Origin: DASZHC01 sp035938215
GTDB lineage: Bacteria; Verrucomicrobiota; Verrucomicrobiia; Chthoniobacterales; JAFAMB01
Assembly: GCA_035938215.1 (NCBI GenBank)
Contig: DASZHC010000093.1
Location: forward strand, 1-7,562
Direction of reading: 5' to 3'
DNA length: 7,562 bases
Shown: positions 1-6,873 of the stretch, one piece after another
How positions within the stretch are numbered: position 1 is the stretch's first letter
How the letters are laid out: every line of letters begins with the position of its first letter
The notes under the pieces: model-generated
What the model saw: only the letters and a program-made list of their open reading frames with translations
The model's database searches: none
Told to the model about the DNA's origin: nothing
Program-made: the position numbers and the translations under genes

Positions 1-215
1 CGAAACGCTGAACCCGACGCCTAGGTATATACGGAGGGCCGCGCAGAAGCGATGACGCTCAACTCAGGCCTACGACCCAAGCGGTTTCCGCGCCGCCCGT
101 GGTCGCGAAATTGCGCAAGCCGGACGGCAACGCGCAAGCAAGGAAACGCGCCGGAATAGGGGTTTCGCATGGTCCTTAGCCGGCATAATTTTGAGCTTTC
201 GACGAGCTAATCAAA
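1..215. other. 5' flank with no convincing gene
   Basis: No gene can be supported here. In one plus frame, bases 2-55 encode a 17-residue basic tail ending at TGA (53-55), which could be the C-terminus of an upstream gene cut by the window edge. A different frame stays open from about 12 to a TAG at 177-179 with Ala/Pro/Arg/Lys-rich content but no ATG start. An ATG at 52 overlaps the TGA in an ATGA arrangement but opens only a 35-codon frame. The stretch is more GC-rich around 40-160 and becomes AT-richer at 180-215, where a promoter for the downstream operon would be expected. I saw no clear -35/-10 pair. Confidence 0.4.
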
Positions 216-1403
216 ATGGCGAACGTTTCATTCTCGGCAGATTTGGTCAATTTTCTGCGACGCGTTCCTCCTCTTTACGCGTTCCTACGGTCGACACGTT
301 CGGTATTATCGTGGCTGGTAACGGAAGCATTGCGATTTTCAACGAGCGCTTTCGTTAGATTCGGTCCTCCTGCAGGGATTTTCGGCTTAATTGACGATCT
401 TCGGAAAGATCGCATCGAAGGAAGAATCCTAGTCGAAGCGCAGCAGATCCCACCTGCAGAAAGTGGGAGCGTTTCGGAAAGGACCGGATGGGATCTGCAA
501 GCTTTCTATCCCTGGCCGATTTTCTGGGCCCGCGTCCCAGCCGCGCGGCTGGTCGGTCCGAGTCTTGCATTGATGCGAGAAGACAAACATATCGCCTTGG
601 AGTCTTTGTGGAACGAACACTGTTATAGGGACGATCCAAGCTTCACCTGCCTTGTACTACCAGCGGCAACGAAACTGAAAGGCGCCTGGACCAGCATCGT
701 AGGCCGCTATTGCGGAGGGTATTTCCACTGGTTGATGGATGCACTTCCTCGTCTTGCCTGTCTGAGCGAGTTTCCGCCCGACACCAGAATCCTTGCACCT
801 GCGAACTTGAGACCCTACGAAAGGGAGTCGCTGCAATTGCTGGGTTTAATCGATCGAGTGCGACAAACTCCCGAGAAACATCTTCAGCTCGAATCCTACT
901 ACTTCAGTAGTCCCACAGCGATGACCGGCGTCAGTAACCCTTATGCGGTGAACTTTTTGCGCGAAAGGCTTCTCCCACGTGCCGCAGTGCTCTCGTCGAG
1001 CAAGCCTCGAGTCTTCGTTTGGAGAGAGGGAAAAACCCGCGGCATCAGGAACCAGAGCGAACTGGCCAACTTCTTACGACTGAGGAACTGGATGGTCACC
1101 GACTTGGAAGAGCTGTCGTTCCAAGAACAAATCGGCCTGTTCCGACAAGCGACCGCCATTTGCGCCGCTCATGGCGCGGCAATGACCAACCTGATCTGGT
1201 GTAGTCCCGGAACAAAGGTGCTGGAGATTTTTCCCGACCGATTTCTCAATGGATGTTATGAAACGATTGCTCGGTTGGTTAACCTGGATCATCGATACCT
1301 GATCCTACCTGGGGATTCCAGCTTTCGCATCACTGTTCCCATTCGATCAATCGAAGAGCATCTGGACTGGCTGAATGAAGATCGCGCTGCTAACAACCGA
1401 TAA
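216..1403 (+). CDS. GT61 (DUF563) family glycosyltransferase
   Basis: Predicted cytoplasmic glycosyltransferase of family 61, a group that adds sugars such as xylose or GlcNAc in eukaryotes and is annotated in bacteria as capsular polysaccharide biosynthesis protein. The 395-residue protein shows the family's two hallmark blocks: HWLMDALPRL at residues 171-180, and near the C-terminus AAHGAAMTNLIWC (317-329) followed by PGTKVLEIFP (331-340). A basic segment RGIRNQSEL (275-283), usual before the second block, is also present. The N-terminal 60 residues contain hydrophobic stretches but no clear signal peptide. ATG 216 is the earliest possible start because an in-frame TGA lies at 192-194; no good Shine-Dalgarno precedes it. 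Its 3' end overlaps the next gene by 29 bp, so the two are probably translationally coupled. Family assignment is strong; donor and acceptor sugars are unknown. Confidence 0.87.
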   Translation: MANVSFSADLVNFLRRVPPLYAFLRSTRSVLSWLVTEALRFSTSAFVRFGPPAGIFGLIDDLRKDRIEGRILVEAQQIPPAESGSVSERTGWDLQAFYPWPIFWARVPAARLVGPSLALMREDKHIALESLWNEHCYRDDPSFTCLVLPAATKLKGAWTSIVGRYCGGYFHWLMDALPRLACLSEFPPDTRILAPANLRPYERESLQLLGLIDRVRQTPEKHLQLESYYFSSPTAMTGVSNPYAVNFLRERLLPRAAVLSSSKPRVFVWREGKTRGIRNQSELANFLRLRNWMVTDLEELSFQEQIGLFRQATAICAAHGAAMTNLIWCSPGTKVLEIFPDRFLNGCYETIARLVNLDHRYLILPGDSSFRITVPIRSIEEHLDWLNEDRAANNR

Positions 1404-2538
1404 CCGCGAAAACGAGCGCGACTATTCGCGTGCGGAGCCTTCCTTTGGAACGGCCCCGGAGGCTTTGCTACGCGGATTCAGAGAGCTTGACGACCTCGAG
1501 GTTCACGTCATCAGTTGCCTGAAGAAGGAGGTGGCTGCACCGGAGTGGTTGGCCCCGAACATCTATTATCATGCAGTAGTTGTTCCAAGTATTGGATGGC
1601 TCAAAACAGGCTACCTGGGATGTATTCGCGCAGTTCGCAGGAAGCTCCGGGATATCCGACCCGACATCGTCCACGGTCAGGGGACGGAGCGAGATTGTGC
1701 GATCAGCGCTGTGTTTAGCGGATACCCTAACGTCGTCACGCTGCATGGAAACATGCGACTCGTCGCGAAACTCGCAAACGCAAAACCTTGGTCATTCCTT
1801 GGCCTGACCGCGACGCTCGAAAACCTAGTGCTGCGGAAAACTGACGGCGTCGTGTGCATCAGCACTTATACGAAGGAAAATGTGCAAGCTTTGAGCCGGC
1901 GCACGTGGATCATTCCAAACGCGGTTGACCCGAGTTTTTTTGAGATTCAACGAAAACCTCTCGATCCTCCGACAATCGTTTGTGTCGGCTTGATTTGCCC
2001 GCGCAAAAACCAGAATGCATTTATAGAAGCGCTGGTCCCTCTGCGCGAAAAGCGAGACTTTCGCTTAGTCTTTTTGGGAAAAGCACCATCGGGTAGTGGC
2101 TACTCCGAGGTTTTTCTGAGTCTCGTCCGACAATATAGTTGGATCGAGCGTCGAGGCTTTCTTGGAAGAGAAGGCCTAAAGGAGGAGTTAGTGAAGGCAT
2201 CCCTCCTCGCTCTCCCTTCGCTGGAGGACAACTGTCCGATGGTAATCCTGGAAGCCGTGGCGGCCGGTGTTCCTGTAGTTGCTTCCCGAGTCGGCGGTAT
2301 CCCGGATCTGATCGAGCATGAAGTGAACGGATTACTTTTCGATCCAACTGATCCCTGCAGCATCCGGGAAAGCGTCCGCGCGGCTCTAGCCAATCGTTCT
2401 CAAAGCCAATCTCTGGCGGAAACCGGCAAGCTCCTTGCCAAAAAACGCTTTCACCCTGTCTCCGTAGCCGAACAACACCTCGCGATTTATCGCGAAGTAC
2501 TATCTCGGAGGAGTTATTCTGATGTCCATGCTAACTAA
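1375..2538 (+). CDS. GT4 family (GT-B fold) glycosyltransferase
   Basis: Predicted retaining glycosyltransferase that moves a sugar from a nucleotide-sugar to a growing surface glycan. The 387-residue length is normal for the family. The N-terminal Rossmann half begins MKIALLTTDN and contains PDIVHGQGTERDCAIS (96-111) and VTLHGNM (121-127). The inter-domain region has CIS-YT (161-165) and IIPNAVDPSFF (179-189). The C-terminal donor half starts IVCVGLICPRKN (201-212), with the basic residues expected near the nucleotide phosphates, and ends with SLEDNCPMVILEAVAAGVPVV (282-302) and GGIPDLIEHEVNGLLF (307-322). The first acidic residue of the usual E-x7-E pair is Asp285 with Glu293 second, a variant I recognise from a GT4 subgroup with EDN-P. 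ATG 1375 lies inside the GT61 gene without a strong ribosome site, but its N-terminus matches the family start. The stop falls in the first unit of a 15-bp tandem duplication. Confidence 0.9.
   Translation: MKIALLTTDNRENERDYSRAEPSFGTAPEALLRGFRELDDLEVHVISCLKKEVAAPEWLAPNIYYHAVVVPSIGWLKTGYLGCIRAVRRKLRDIRPDIVHGQGTERDCAISAVFSGYPNVVTLHGNMRLVAKLANAKPWSFLGLTATLENLVLRKTDGVVCISTYTKENVQALSRRTWIIPNAVDPSFFEIQRKPLDPPTIVCVGLICPRKNQNAFIEALVPLREKRDFRLVFLGKAPSGSGYSEVFLSLVRQYSWIERRGFLGREGLKEELVKASLLALPSLEDNCPMVILEAVAAGVPVVASRVGGIPDLIEHEVNGLLFDPTDPCSIRESVRAALANRSQSQSLAETGKLLAKKRFHPVSVAEQHLAIYREVLSRRSYSDVHAN
2507..2513 (+). promoter_or_regulatory. Strong Shine-Dalgarno for the methyltransferase gene
   Basis: GGAGGAG lies 8 nt before ATG 2522, inside the last codons of the GT4 gene. 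It decides between ATG 2522 and ATG 2528 (second Met two codons later), since the latter would have a 14-nt spacing. It is the only strong ribosome site within the polysaccharide operon, suggesting this gene can be translated independently of coupling. Confidence 0.75.
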
Positions 2539-3292
2539 GTCGACGCTAACTAAGTTTACGAAGCTGGCAACAAATCTGGGATCGATAGTGGTCAAAAACC
2601 CCACCGGTCTTCGTCATGTTATTGGCATGGCACTCGCGACATCGGAGGACGTTCTCGATCCAGAACTAGACCTCCGCTCTTTGCCGGCTGTCGGCGTGTG
2701 GGAGCTTACCCAAGCCATTGGGAACGCACGGTGCGAGCTGCACCTGTTCCAAGGCGTGCAGGCGGCGATCATGCCTCTCGAGGCGCTGGCACTCGCTTCC
2801 CTGGTCCGCGCAAAAGGTTACAAAATAATTTTTGAGTTCGGGACCTATAAAGGCGTGTCAACGACGCAGCTCGCTTTGAACGCCGGTCCGGATGGAAAGG
2901 TATACACGCTTGATCTGCCCGAAGACGATCCCCGACACGAAATGACGATCAGAGCGAGTGAGGAGAAAGCCTTAACTGATGAAAAAGGGAAAGGGTCTCT
3001 GGTCCCAGCCGATCTGGTCCCCCGAGTGCATTTTTTGCGCCAGGATTCCGCTACGTTCGACCCGACACCTTTCGAAAGCAGAATCGACTTTGTGTTTGTC
3101 GATGGCGCGCATAGCTTCGAATACGTCCAGAACGACACGGCGAAAGGTTGGCGAATGCTTCGCGCTGGCGGCACGATCGCCTGGCATGACTGCACGCCGC
3201 GACACCGGGAAGTCGTTCGATTTCTTAAATCTTTTAAGCACCGCGTCTCGCGAATTGCCGGAACTGCTTTGGCATTTTGTGTCAAGCCTTAA
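2522..3292 (+). CDS. Class I SAM-dependent methyltransferase (Methyltransf_24-like)
   Basis: Predicted cytoplasmic methyltransferase of 256 residues, most likely methylating a sugar or other group of the glycan made by its neighbours. The Rossmann SAM-binding core is clear: motif I FEFGTYKGVST (104-114), the second strand VYTLDLPED (127-135) whose acidic residue should contact the SAM ribose, the region RVHFLRQDSATF (168-179), motif IV-like VFVDGAHSFEYV (191-202), and a GG-TIAWHD block (216-223). The DGAHS and WHD signatures are typical of the Methyltransf_24 / cephalosporin-hydroxylase-like group. Residues 1-60 form a family-poor N-terminal extension that starts with a short LTK repeat. It overlaps the GT4 gene by 17 bp and is the last gene of the plus-strand operon. 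Its coding end overlaps the convergent minus-strand glycosyltransferase by 11 bp. The methyl acceptor cannot be read from sequence. Confidence 0.85.
   Translation: MSMLTKSTLTKFTKLATNLGSIVVKNPTGLRHVIGMALATSEDVLDPELDLRSLPAVGVWELTQAIGNARCELHLFQGVQAAIMPLEALALASLVRAKGYKIIFEFGTYKGVSTTQLALNAGPDGKVYTLDLPEDDPRHEMTIRASEEKALTDEKGKGSLVPADLVPRVHFLRQDSATFDPTPFESRIDFVFVDGAHSFEYVQNDTAKGWRMLRAGGTIAWHDCTPRHREVVRFLKSFKHRVSRIAGTALAFCVKP
2524..2553 (+). repeat. 15-bp tandem duplication at the GT4/methyltransferase junction
   Basis: Two adjacent 15-bp units, 2524-2538 and 2539-2553, match at 13 of 15 positions; both end GCTAACTAA. The unit length is five codons, so both reading frames are kept. In the GT4 frame it supplies two in-phase TAA stops (2536-2538 and 2551-2553); in the methyltransferase frame it gives the repeated LTK near the N-terminus. 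Confidence 0.85.
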
Positions 3293-4289
3293 GAGCTGCC
3301 GCGTAAATCGCTCGCAGCCGCTCTGCGACCTCCACCCAACGAAGCGGCTTCTGCGGTCTAGGCAGCACGGCGGCGGTCTCCGAGAAATTTTTTAGAATCT
3401 GGCCGGCCTCCACGGCGGTTGCCCTCGGCGAGCAGTAATGGGCATGGTCTGCGAAAGTGCTTCGAGCCCACGGCAAATCTGTTAACAGGAGCGGACATCC
3501 GGCTGCGGCAGCTTCCAATGCGGAAATACTGAGGCTCTCAAAGACGCTGAAAAGCACAAAGCCGCGCGCCCGGGAGTAAAGGTACGCTAGCTCTTCACGG
3601 TCAGAAATTGGTCCGGTATACTCAACGTATTCAGGATGAGATCGCCAAATTTTCAAGAACCGTTGATAGTAAGGGTCCTCTTCCGAATAAGGCTTGCCCA
3701 CGATCCGGACCTTGAGTTTCCCAGCAACAGCGGCCTCAGCGAGTTCAATGACTCTTTTGCGAGCGGTAATCGTAACAGTGCTCACAAGCCAGTCTTCGCG
3801 GCTTTCGGCCGGTGCATTCGTGAAGAAGCATTCCTCAACGCCGTTTGGCACCACATGGAGTCTTCCTTTGTCAGCATCGAACAGGTCCACCATCAATTCT
3901 GCTTCCCAAGGCGTGAGGGCAATAACGGCATCCGCTGCCCTGAATGCGTCCCACCCCATCCGGCTGAGAAAGGTCGTCGGCAGCGTTCTCCGCGCGAACC
4001 GGATTACACCCTTTTGCGCGAGTAGCGTATATCGGGAACGCGAACCGGTCTCGCTCAACAAATCCGACATTACGACCGCAATTCCCTTGCGTCTAGCCAG
4101 GTCAATGTAGGCTTTCGAACAACGTCCGAAACTGTGCAGAAGATCCGCCGTTTGCTGCGAATCCCAGAAGCGGAGGTATTCCACTTCGATTCCAATCTTC
4201 TCCAGCGCCGCTTTGGTCTGCTCAATTTGAATCTGCAGGCCACCATGGGCCAGTAGGAATGGAAGCTGATGGTCGATCAATACTTTCAT
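3282..4289 (-). CDS. GT-B (GT4/GT1-like) glycosyltransferase
   Basis: Predicted nucleotide-sugar-dependent glycosyltransferase of 335 residues, a compact but complete GT-B protein. The N-terminal half starts MKVLIDHQLPFLLAHGG, where HGG (15-17) occupies the glycine-rich loop usual near the first strand. The region AADAVIALTPWEAE (118-131) and VVPNGVEE (146-153) mark the transition to the donor domain. VSTVTITARKR (169-179) carries the basic residues expected to bind the donor phosphates. VFESLSISALEAAAAGCPLL (249-268) holds a perfect E-x7-E pair, Glu251 and Glu259. The only plausible ribosome site is a weak AGGG a few bases before ATG 4289 on the minus strand. It is transcribed against the three-gene operon and diverges from the 4421 gene, so it is its own transcription unit. 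Family is clear; substrate is not. Confidence 0.86.
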   Translation of the reverse strand: MKVLIDHQLPFLLAHGGLQIQIEQTKAALEKIGIEVEYLRFWDSQQTADLLHSFGRCSKAYIDLARRKGIAVVMSDLLSETGSRSRYTLLAQKGVIRFARRTLPTTFLSRMGWDAFRAADAVIALTPWEAELMVDLFDADKGRLHVVPNGVEECFFTNAPAESREDWLVSTVTITARKRVIELAEAAVAGKLKVRIVGKPYSEEDPYYQRFLKIWRSHPEYVEYTGPISDREELAYLYSRARGFVLFSVFESLSISALEAAAAGCPLLLTDLPWARSTFADHAHYCSPRATAVEAGQILKNFSETAAVLPRPQKPLRWVEVAERLRAIYAAALKA

Positions 4290-4366
4290 CGCAGGCCCTT
4301 ATTGCACGGTAAGGTAATTCAAGAAAGGATAGGTCACACGCAAACGGCAAAAACGCCCTTTAAAAC

Positions 4367-4384
4367 AGCAGATATTCTGCTTTT
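4367..4384. terminator. Weak terminator-like hairpin in divergent spacer
   Basis: AGCAGA (4367-4372), loop TAT, TCTGCT (4376-4381) form a perfect 6-bp stem. It is followed by a short T-run on the plus strand and, one base away, by T4 on the minus strand, as in a small bidirectional terminator. The stem is short and only half GC. Neither neighbouring gene needs a terminator here, but plus-strand read-through of the methyltransferase operon, antisense to the 3282-4289 gene, would meet it. Confidence 0.25.
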
Positions 4385-4386
4385 GT

Positions 4387-4405
4387 CTCGGCTTGTAAAG
4401 CCGAG
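4387..4405. repeat. Perfect 8-bp hairpin upstream of the 102-aa gene
   Basis: CTCGGCTT (4387-4394), loop GTA, and AAGCCGAG (4398-4405) form a perfect 8-bp stem. It ends 15 nt before ATG 4421 and its 3' edge abuts the likely ribosome site CAGGA (4406-4410). If it lies in the leader of the downstream mRNA it could limit ribosome access. If it lies in DNA it could be an operator or a dispersed palindromic repeat. Confidence 0.5.
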
Positions 4406-4420
4406 CAGGATTACTTTTGT

Positions 4421-4729
4421 ATGCGAGACGGTGCACGAGCGATAAGATGGCTCCTTCCGGTAGGCAAGACGGCTCTTCTTTGGTTTGCCAGAACATTCGG
4501 CACCAGACTATCGGATCCGCGCACAGGCGAATCGATCGGCCGAGTCTTGATTGTTCCTTGGAAAGGCAAACTTGCCATTTTTGGATTGACAAAGGCCGTC
4601 CGGCCAGAATTTGTTCCGCAAACCCGCGTGACATATGCCAGGCAGGACTTGGCGTTCCTCGTTGTACCTGAACCCAATTATCCTAATGTCAGAGGTCAGC
4701 ACGATTCTTCTTACTCACCAAAGTCCTGA
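4421..4729 (+). CDS. Small protein of unknown function, linked to a GT-A-like gene
   Basis: A 102-residue protein with no function I can name. It is judged real because the frame has a plausible ribosome site (CAGGA, 10 nt before the ATG), and because its middle looks like a compact folded domain: TGESIGRVLIVPWKGKLAIF (35-54), then RPEFVPQTRVTYARQDLAFL (61-80), alternating hydrophobic strands with charged turns. An in-frame TAA at 4361-4363 and no other start codon make ATG 4421 the natural start. Residues 10-28 are moderately hydrophobic but interrupted by charges, so a membrane segment is unlikely. The last 14 codons overlap the next gene by 44 bp, which suggests translational coupling and a shared task with the GT-A-like protein. 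The minus-strand frames over the same DNA lack domain-like content. Confidence 0.6.
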   Translation: MRDGARAIRWLLPVGKTALLWFARTFGTRLSDPRTGESIGRVLIVPWKGKLAIFGLTKAVRPEFVPQTRVTYARQDLAFLVVPEPNYPNVRGQHDSSYSPKS

Positions 4730-5423
4730 ACGTGTTGAGCGGATGCTCGGCTATTGGGATCGGATAACTCCAAGACCTACAGTGTTTGTCGCATTCGGCG
4801 GTTCAAAAAACGATTTTGATCGTATCTCGCATCCGCATCGAGCGCTGATCGACTCACCTCGGCTCAAGACCCGGGATCATCAGCGCGAAAAGCAAAGCTA
4901 TACTCCCGTTTTTCGTGCAGCTTGGGAATGGCTGAAGTCGGAAGATACTCGTTACGTGCACTTCATGGAATACGATCACATCCCGCTCCTCGAAGACCTA
5001 CACAAGAGAATGATTTCGTTCACAGCCGACGAGAAATGCGATCTCGCCGGATTCCACGTAGCACAAATTGATCATTCATCCAATGCGCACTACCTAAATC
5101 ATCTCGCTGATCCATCTTTTCTCGGATTCTGGGAAAGGATTTCGATTCGCTCTGACAAACACGTTGTTCTGACGATGTTTGGGAGTGGATCATTTTGGCG
5201 CAAAGAAGCATTCGGAGCGGTGGCGAATTTACATGAAGAGGTCCCGATGTACTTGGAGATCTTTCAGCCCACTGCCGCTCACCATCTCGGCTTTCGCGTT
5301 CGAAGCTTTCGCGAGCAAAATCGGTTTGTAAGAAATCTTGGTGATCTAGGAACCCAGCTTGATTCGCTCAGGAATCAGGGCGCGTGGTCGGCACACCCGG
5401 TCAAAACCCTTTGGAATCTTTAG
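4686..5423 (+). CDS. Putative GT-A-fold glycosyltransferase-like protein
   Basis: A 245-residue protein that resembles a GT-A nucleotide-sugar transferase but that I cannot place in a numbered GT family. It opens with a hydrophobic strand, STILLTHQSPERVERML (5-21), followed by TVFVAFGG (32-39), as at the start of a GT-A Rossmann-like domain. FMEYDHIPL (93-101) sits where the metal-binding DxD is expected, with Glu95 and Asp97 as candidate ligands. GSGSFWRKEAF (166-176) resembles the acceptor-side segment of GT-A enzymes, and AAHHLGFRVRSF (197-208) could give a late catalytic or metal-binding His. ATG 4686 is preferred: the alternative ATG 4635 adds 17 residues unlike the domain and overlaps the upstream gene further. 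No Shine-Dalgarno is visible, so translation probably couples to the upstream gene. It may be an enzyme of the same glycan cluster. Confidence 0.65.
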   Translation: MSEVSTILLTHQSPERVERMLGYWDRITPRPTVFVAFGGSKNDFDRISHPHRALIDSPRLKTRDHQREKQSYTPVFRAAWEWLKSEDTRYVHFMEYDHIPLLEDLHKRMISFTADEKCDLAGFHVAQIDHSSNAHYLNHLADPSFLGFWERISIRSDKHVVLTMFGSGSFWRKEAFGAVANLHEEVPMYLEIFQPTAAHHLGFRVRSFREQNRFVRNLGDLGTQLDSLRNQGAWSAHPVKTLWNL

Positions 5424-5458
5424 CCAGGCGGCGAGGTAACTGTCTCGGTTGCTCAGCG

Positions 5459-5511
5459 GCACACAGATGCAAAGCCGGACGCTTACCTAACTTCGGCAAA
5501 TAGCATCGTGC
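5459..5511. terminator. Composite dyad between two convergent genes
   Basis: Three nested complementary blocks pair across this site: GCAC/GTGC (5459-5462 with 5508-5511), GATGC/GCATC (5466-5470 with 5503-5507) and GCCGGA/TTCGGC (5474-5479 with 5492-5497, one G-T pair), giving 15 base pairs with small internal loops. It lies in the 109-bp gap where the GT-A-like and beta-helix transcripts meet, so it may define both 3' ends. There is no T-tract, so it is not a classical intrinsic terminator. Confidence 0.3.
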
Positions 5512-5532
5512 GCAGGCTCCAACGACCGGTCA

Positions 5533-6873
5533 TTACAGGGGTGGGACGAGAGTAACATTTGCTGGAGTACCGTCGTAGAAACTGTTGCCGGAGATTTGCG
5601 AGCTGAGCACGAAGTTTGGCGCATTCGTAATCATAATCTGCCGGCCGTTGCTCGTGTTTGCTCCGGAGAACTGATTACCAGTGATCGTCAGGGTATCGAC
5701 AAAATACTTCTGATTTTGGCTAACAACCCAGAATCCTGTATACCCGTCGTTAGGCCGCCCGGTCAAGGTGGCTGCCTGGATTTTGTTTCCCTCGATTGCC
5801 ACATTGACCACCTGCGGTTTATTGCGCAAACCGGAAATAGACTCTACCGGCTCGGCTATCCCCACTGCCATACTCGCGCGAGTGTAGGTGTTCATTAATA
5901 TAACTGTGTTATCAAGAAACTCCAGGTCCTGGACTTTCCCGGTGCTATGCAATACTAAGAGAAGGCCAAAATACACGTTCACGAACGTATTATTTTGTAC
6001 GATCCACGGGCTGGACTGAACGCCTGACGGTTCAGTGTAAGCTCCCACATCGCAATTCTGGATATAGTTACCCGTGCACAGTTCAGCGTAAAGTGCGTGC
6101 GAGAAAGTAAAGTCGGACGCGACATCGATGAACCAAGAGTTAATCACCGAGGTATTTGTCAGGGTGACACCCGCGTTCGACGCGATCGTCACACAGGTAA
6201 CACCGTCTTTATTTCCAGAGGCGGGTGCTGTAAAAATACAGCTGTCAATAGTGATATTGTTGAATGAACGCCAACTCAGAGCGGGTCCCGGGGCGATAAG
6301 CACCACAAAACATTCGGCGCCTACTCCCGACGTTCCGAAACCGATAACCTTAATGCCTCGAATCAGGATATTGCTCCCCGCTGTGTTAATTGCGCCAATC
6401 GCACCCAGGCCGTTCGTAAATTTTGGATTCCCTAAAGCGTTGCAATCCAGAGTCAGATTCTGAAGCTCAAATCCATCAGCGGTCGCGTCGTAATCGGTAC
6501 CAAATATAATTCCATCTTGATTGGGGTCGCTTGCGCCCACCAATTGGATCACGGTTTGATCCACGCCCGCGCCGATGTGCTGACAGTTGGTCCCGGCCGA
6601 CTTTCGCGTTCGGAAACGCCAACCGCGTGTTTGATAGGTGCCAGCCGCGTAGTTAAAAATCGTATTCTGCGAGTACGTCGCCAATAGCTGATCGTACTTG
6701 GCCGCTGTACTCGCATCGAAAGGATTGGATGCTGTTCCCGTTCCAGCAATCCCGTCGTTTCTTACAGCCAGGTAAATATTGGTCAACGTTTGTGCCTGGG
6801 TATGAGCCAGGAAACAGAAGGCGGAGATGAGAAATAGCGAGACAAATCGCGCGAAAGAAAAGGAGGTGTTCAT
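5533..6873 (-). CDS. Secreted right-handed beta-helix repeat protein
   Basis: Predicted extracytoplasmic protein of 446 residues with a parallel beta-helix (pectate-lyase-like superfamily). Residues 1-27 form a signal peptide: MNTSFSFARF, a hydrophobic core VSLFLISAFCFLA, and likely cleavage after TQA. The mature protein starts with NIYLAVRNDGIAGTGTASNP (32-51), a pattern I associate with verrucomicrobial beta-helix proteins. It continues with irregular helix rungs marked by Asn-rich turns such as NNTFVNV (294-300), DNTVILM (321-327), GNKIQAA (362-368), GNQFSGA (399-405) and GNSFYDG (429-435). No polysaccharide-lyase or hydrolase catalytic signature was recognised, and there is no C-terminal sorting motif. 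A start 20 codons upstream (6933) is open, but it would put a charged segment before the signal peptide, so 6873 is preferred; neither start has a Shine-Dalgarno. It converges on the glycan cluster, which may be coincidental. Confidence 0.78.
   Translation of the reverse strand: MNTSFSFARFVSLFLISAFCFLAHTQAQTLTNIYLAVRNDGIAGTGTASNPFDASTAAKYDQLLATYSQNTIFNYAAGTYQTRGWRFRTRKSAGTNCQHIGAGVDQTVIQLVGASDPNQDGIIFGTDYDATADGFELQNLTLDCNALGNPKFTNGLGAIGAINTAGSNILIRGIKVIGFGTSGVGAECFVVLIAPGPALSWRSFNNITIDSCIFTAPASGNKDGVTCVTIASNAGVTLTNTSVINSWFIDVASDFTFSHALYAELCTGNYIQNCDVGAYTEPSGVQSSPWIVQNNTFVNVYFGLLLVLHSTGKVQDLEFLDNTVILMNTYTRASMAVGIAEPVESISGLRNKPQVVNVAIEGNKIQAATLTGRPNDGYTGFWVVSQNQKYFVDTLTITGNQFSGANTSNGRQIMITNAPNFVLSSQISGNSFYDGTPANVTLVPPL

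Noticed and set aside
2845..3395. Long antisense and out-of-frame reading frames within and past the methyltransferase gene
   Set aside because: They overlap a confidently recognised methyltransferase and its GT neighbour and show no family motif; shadows of the real codon pattern.
4299..4677. Minus-strand open frames of 111 and 88 codons over the 102-aa gene
   Set aside because: They lack domain-like patterns and ribosome sites and extend over the divergent spacer; the plus-strand frame has a better start and a more protein-like sequence.
6128..6463. 111-codon plus-strand frame inside the beta-helix gene
   Set aside because: It is antisense to regular beta-helix rungs, has hydrophobic low-complexity content and no ribosome site.
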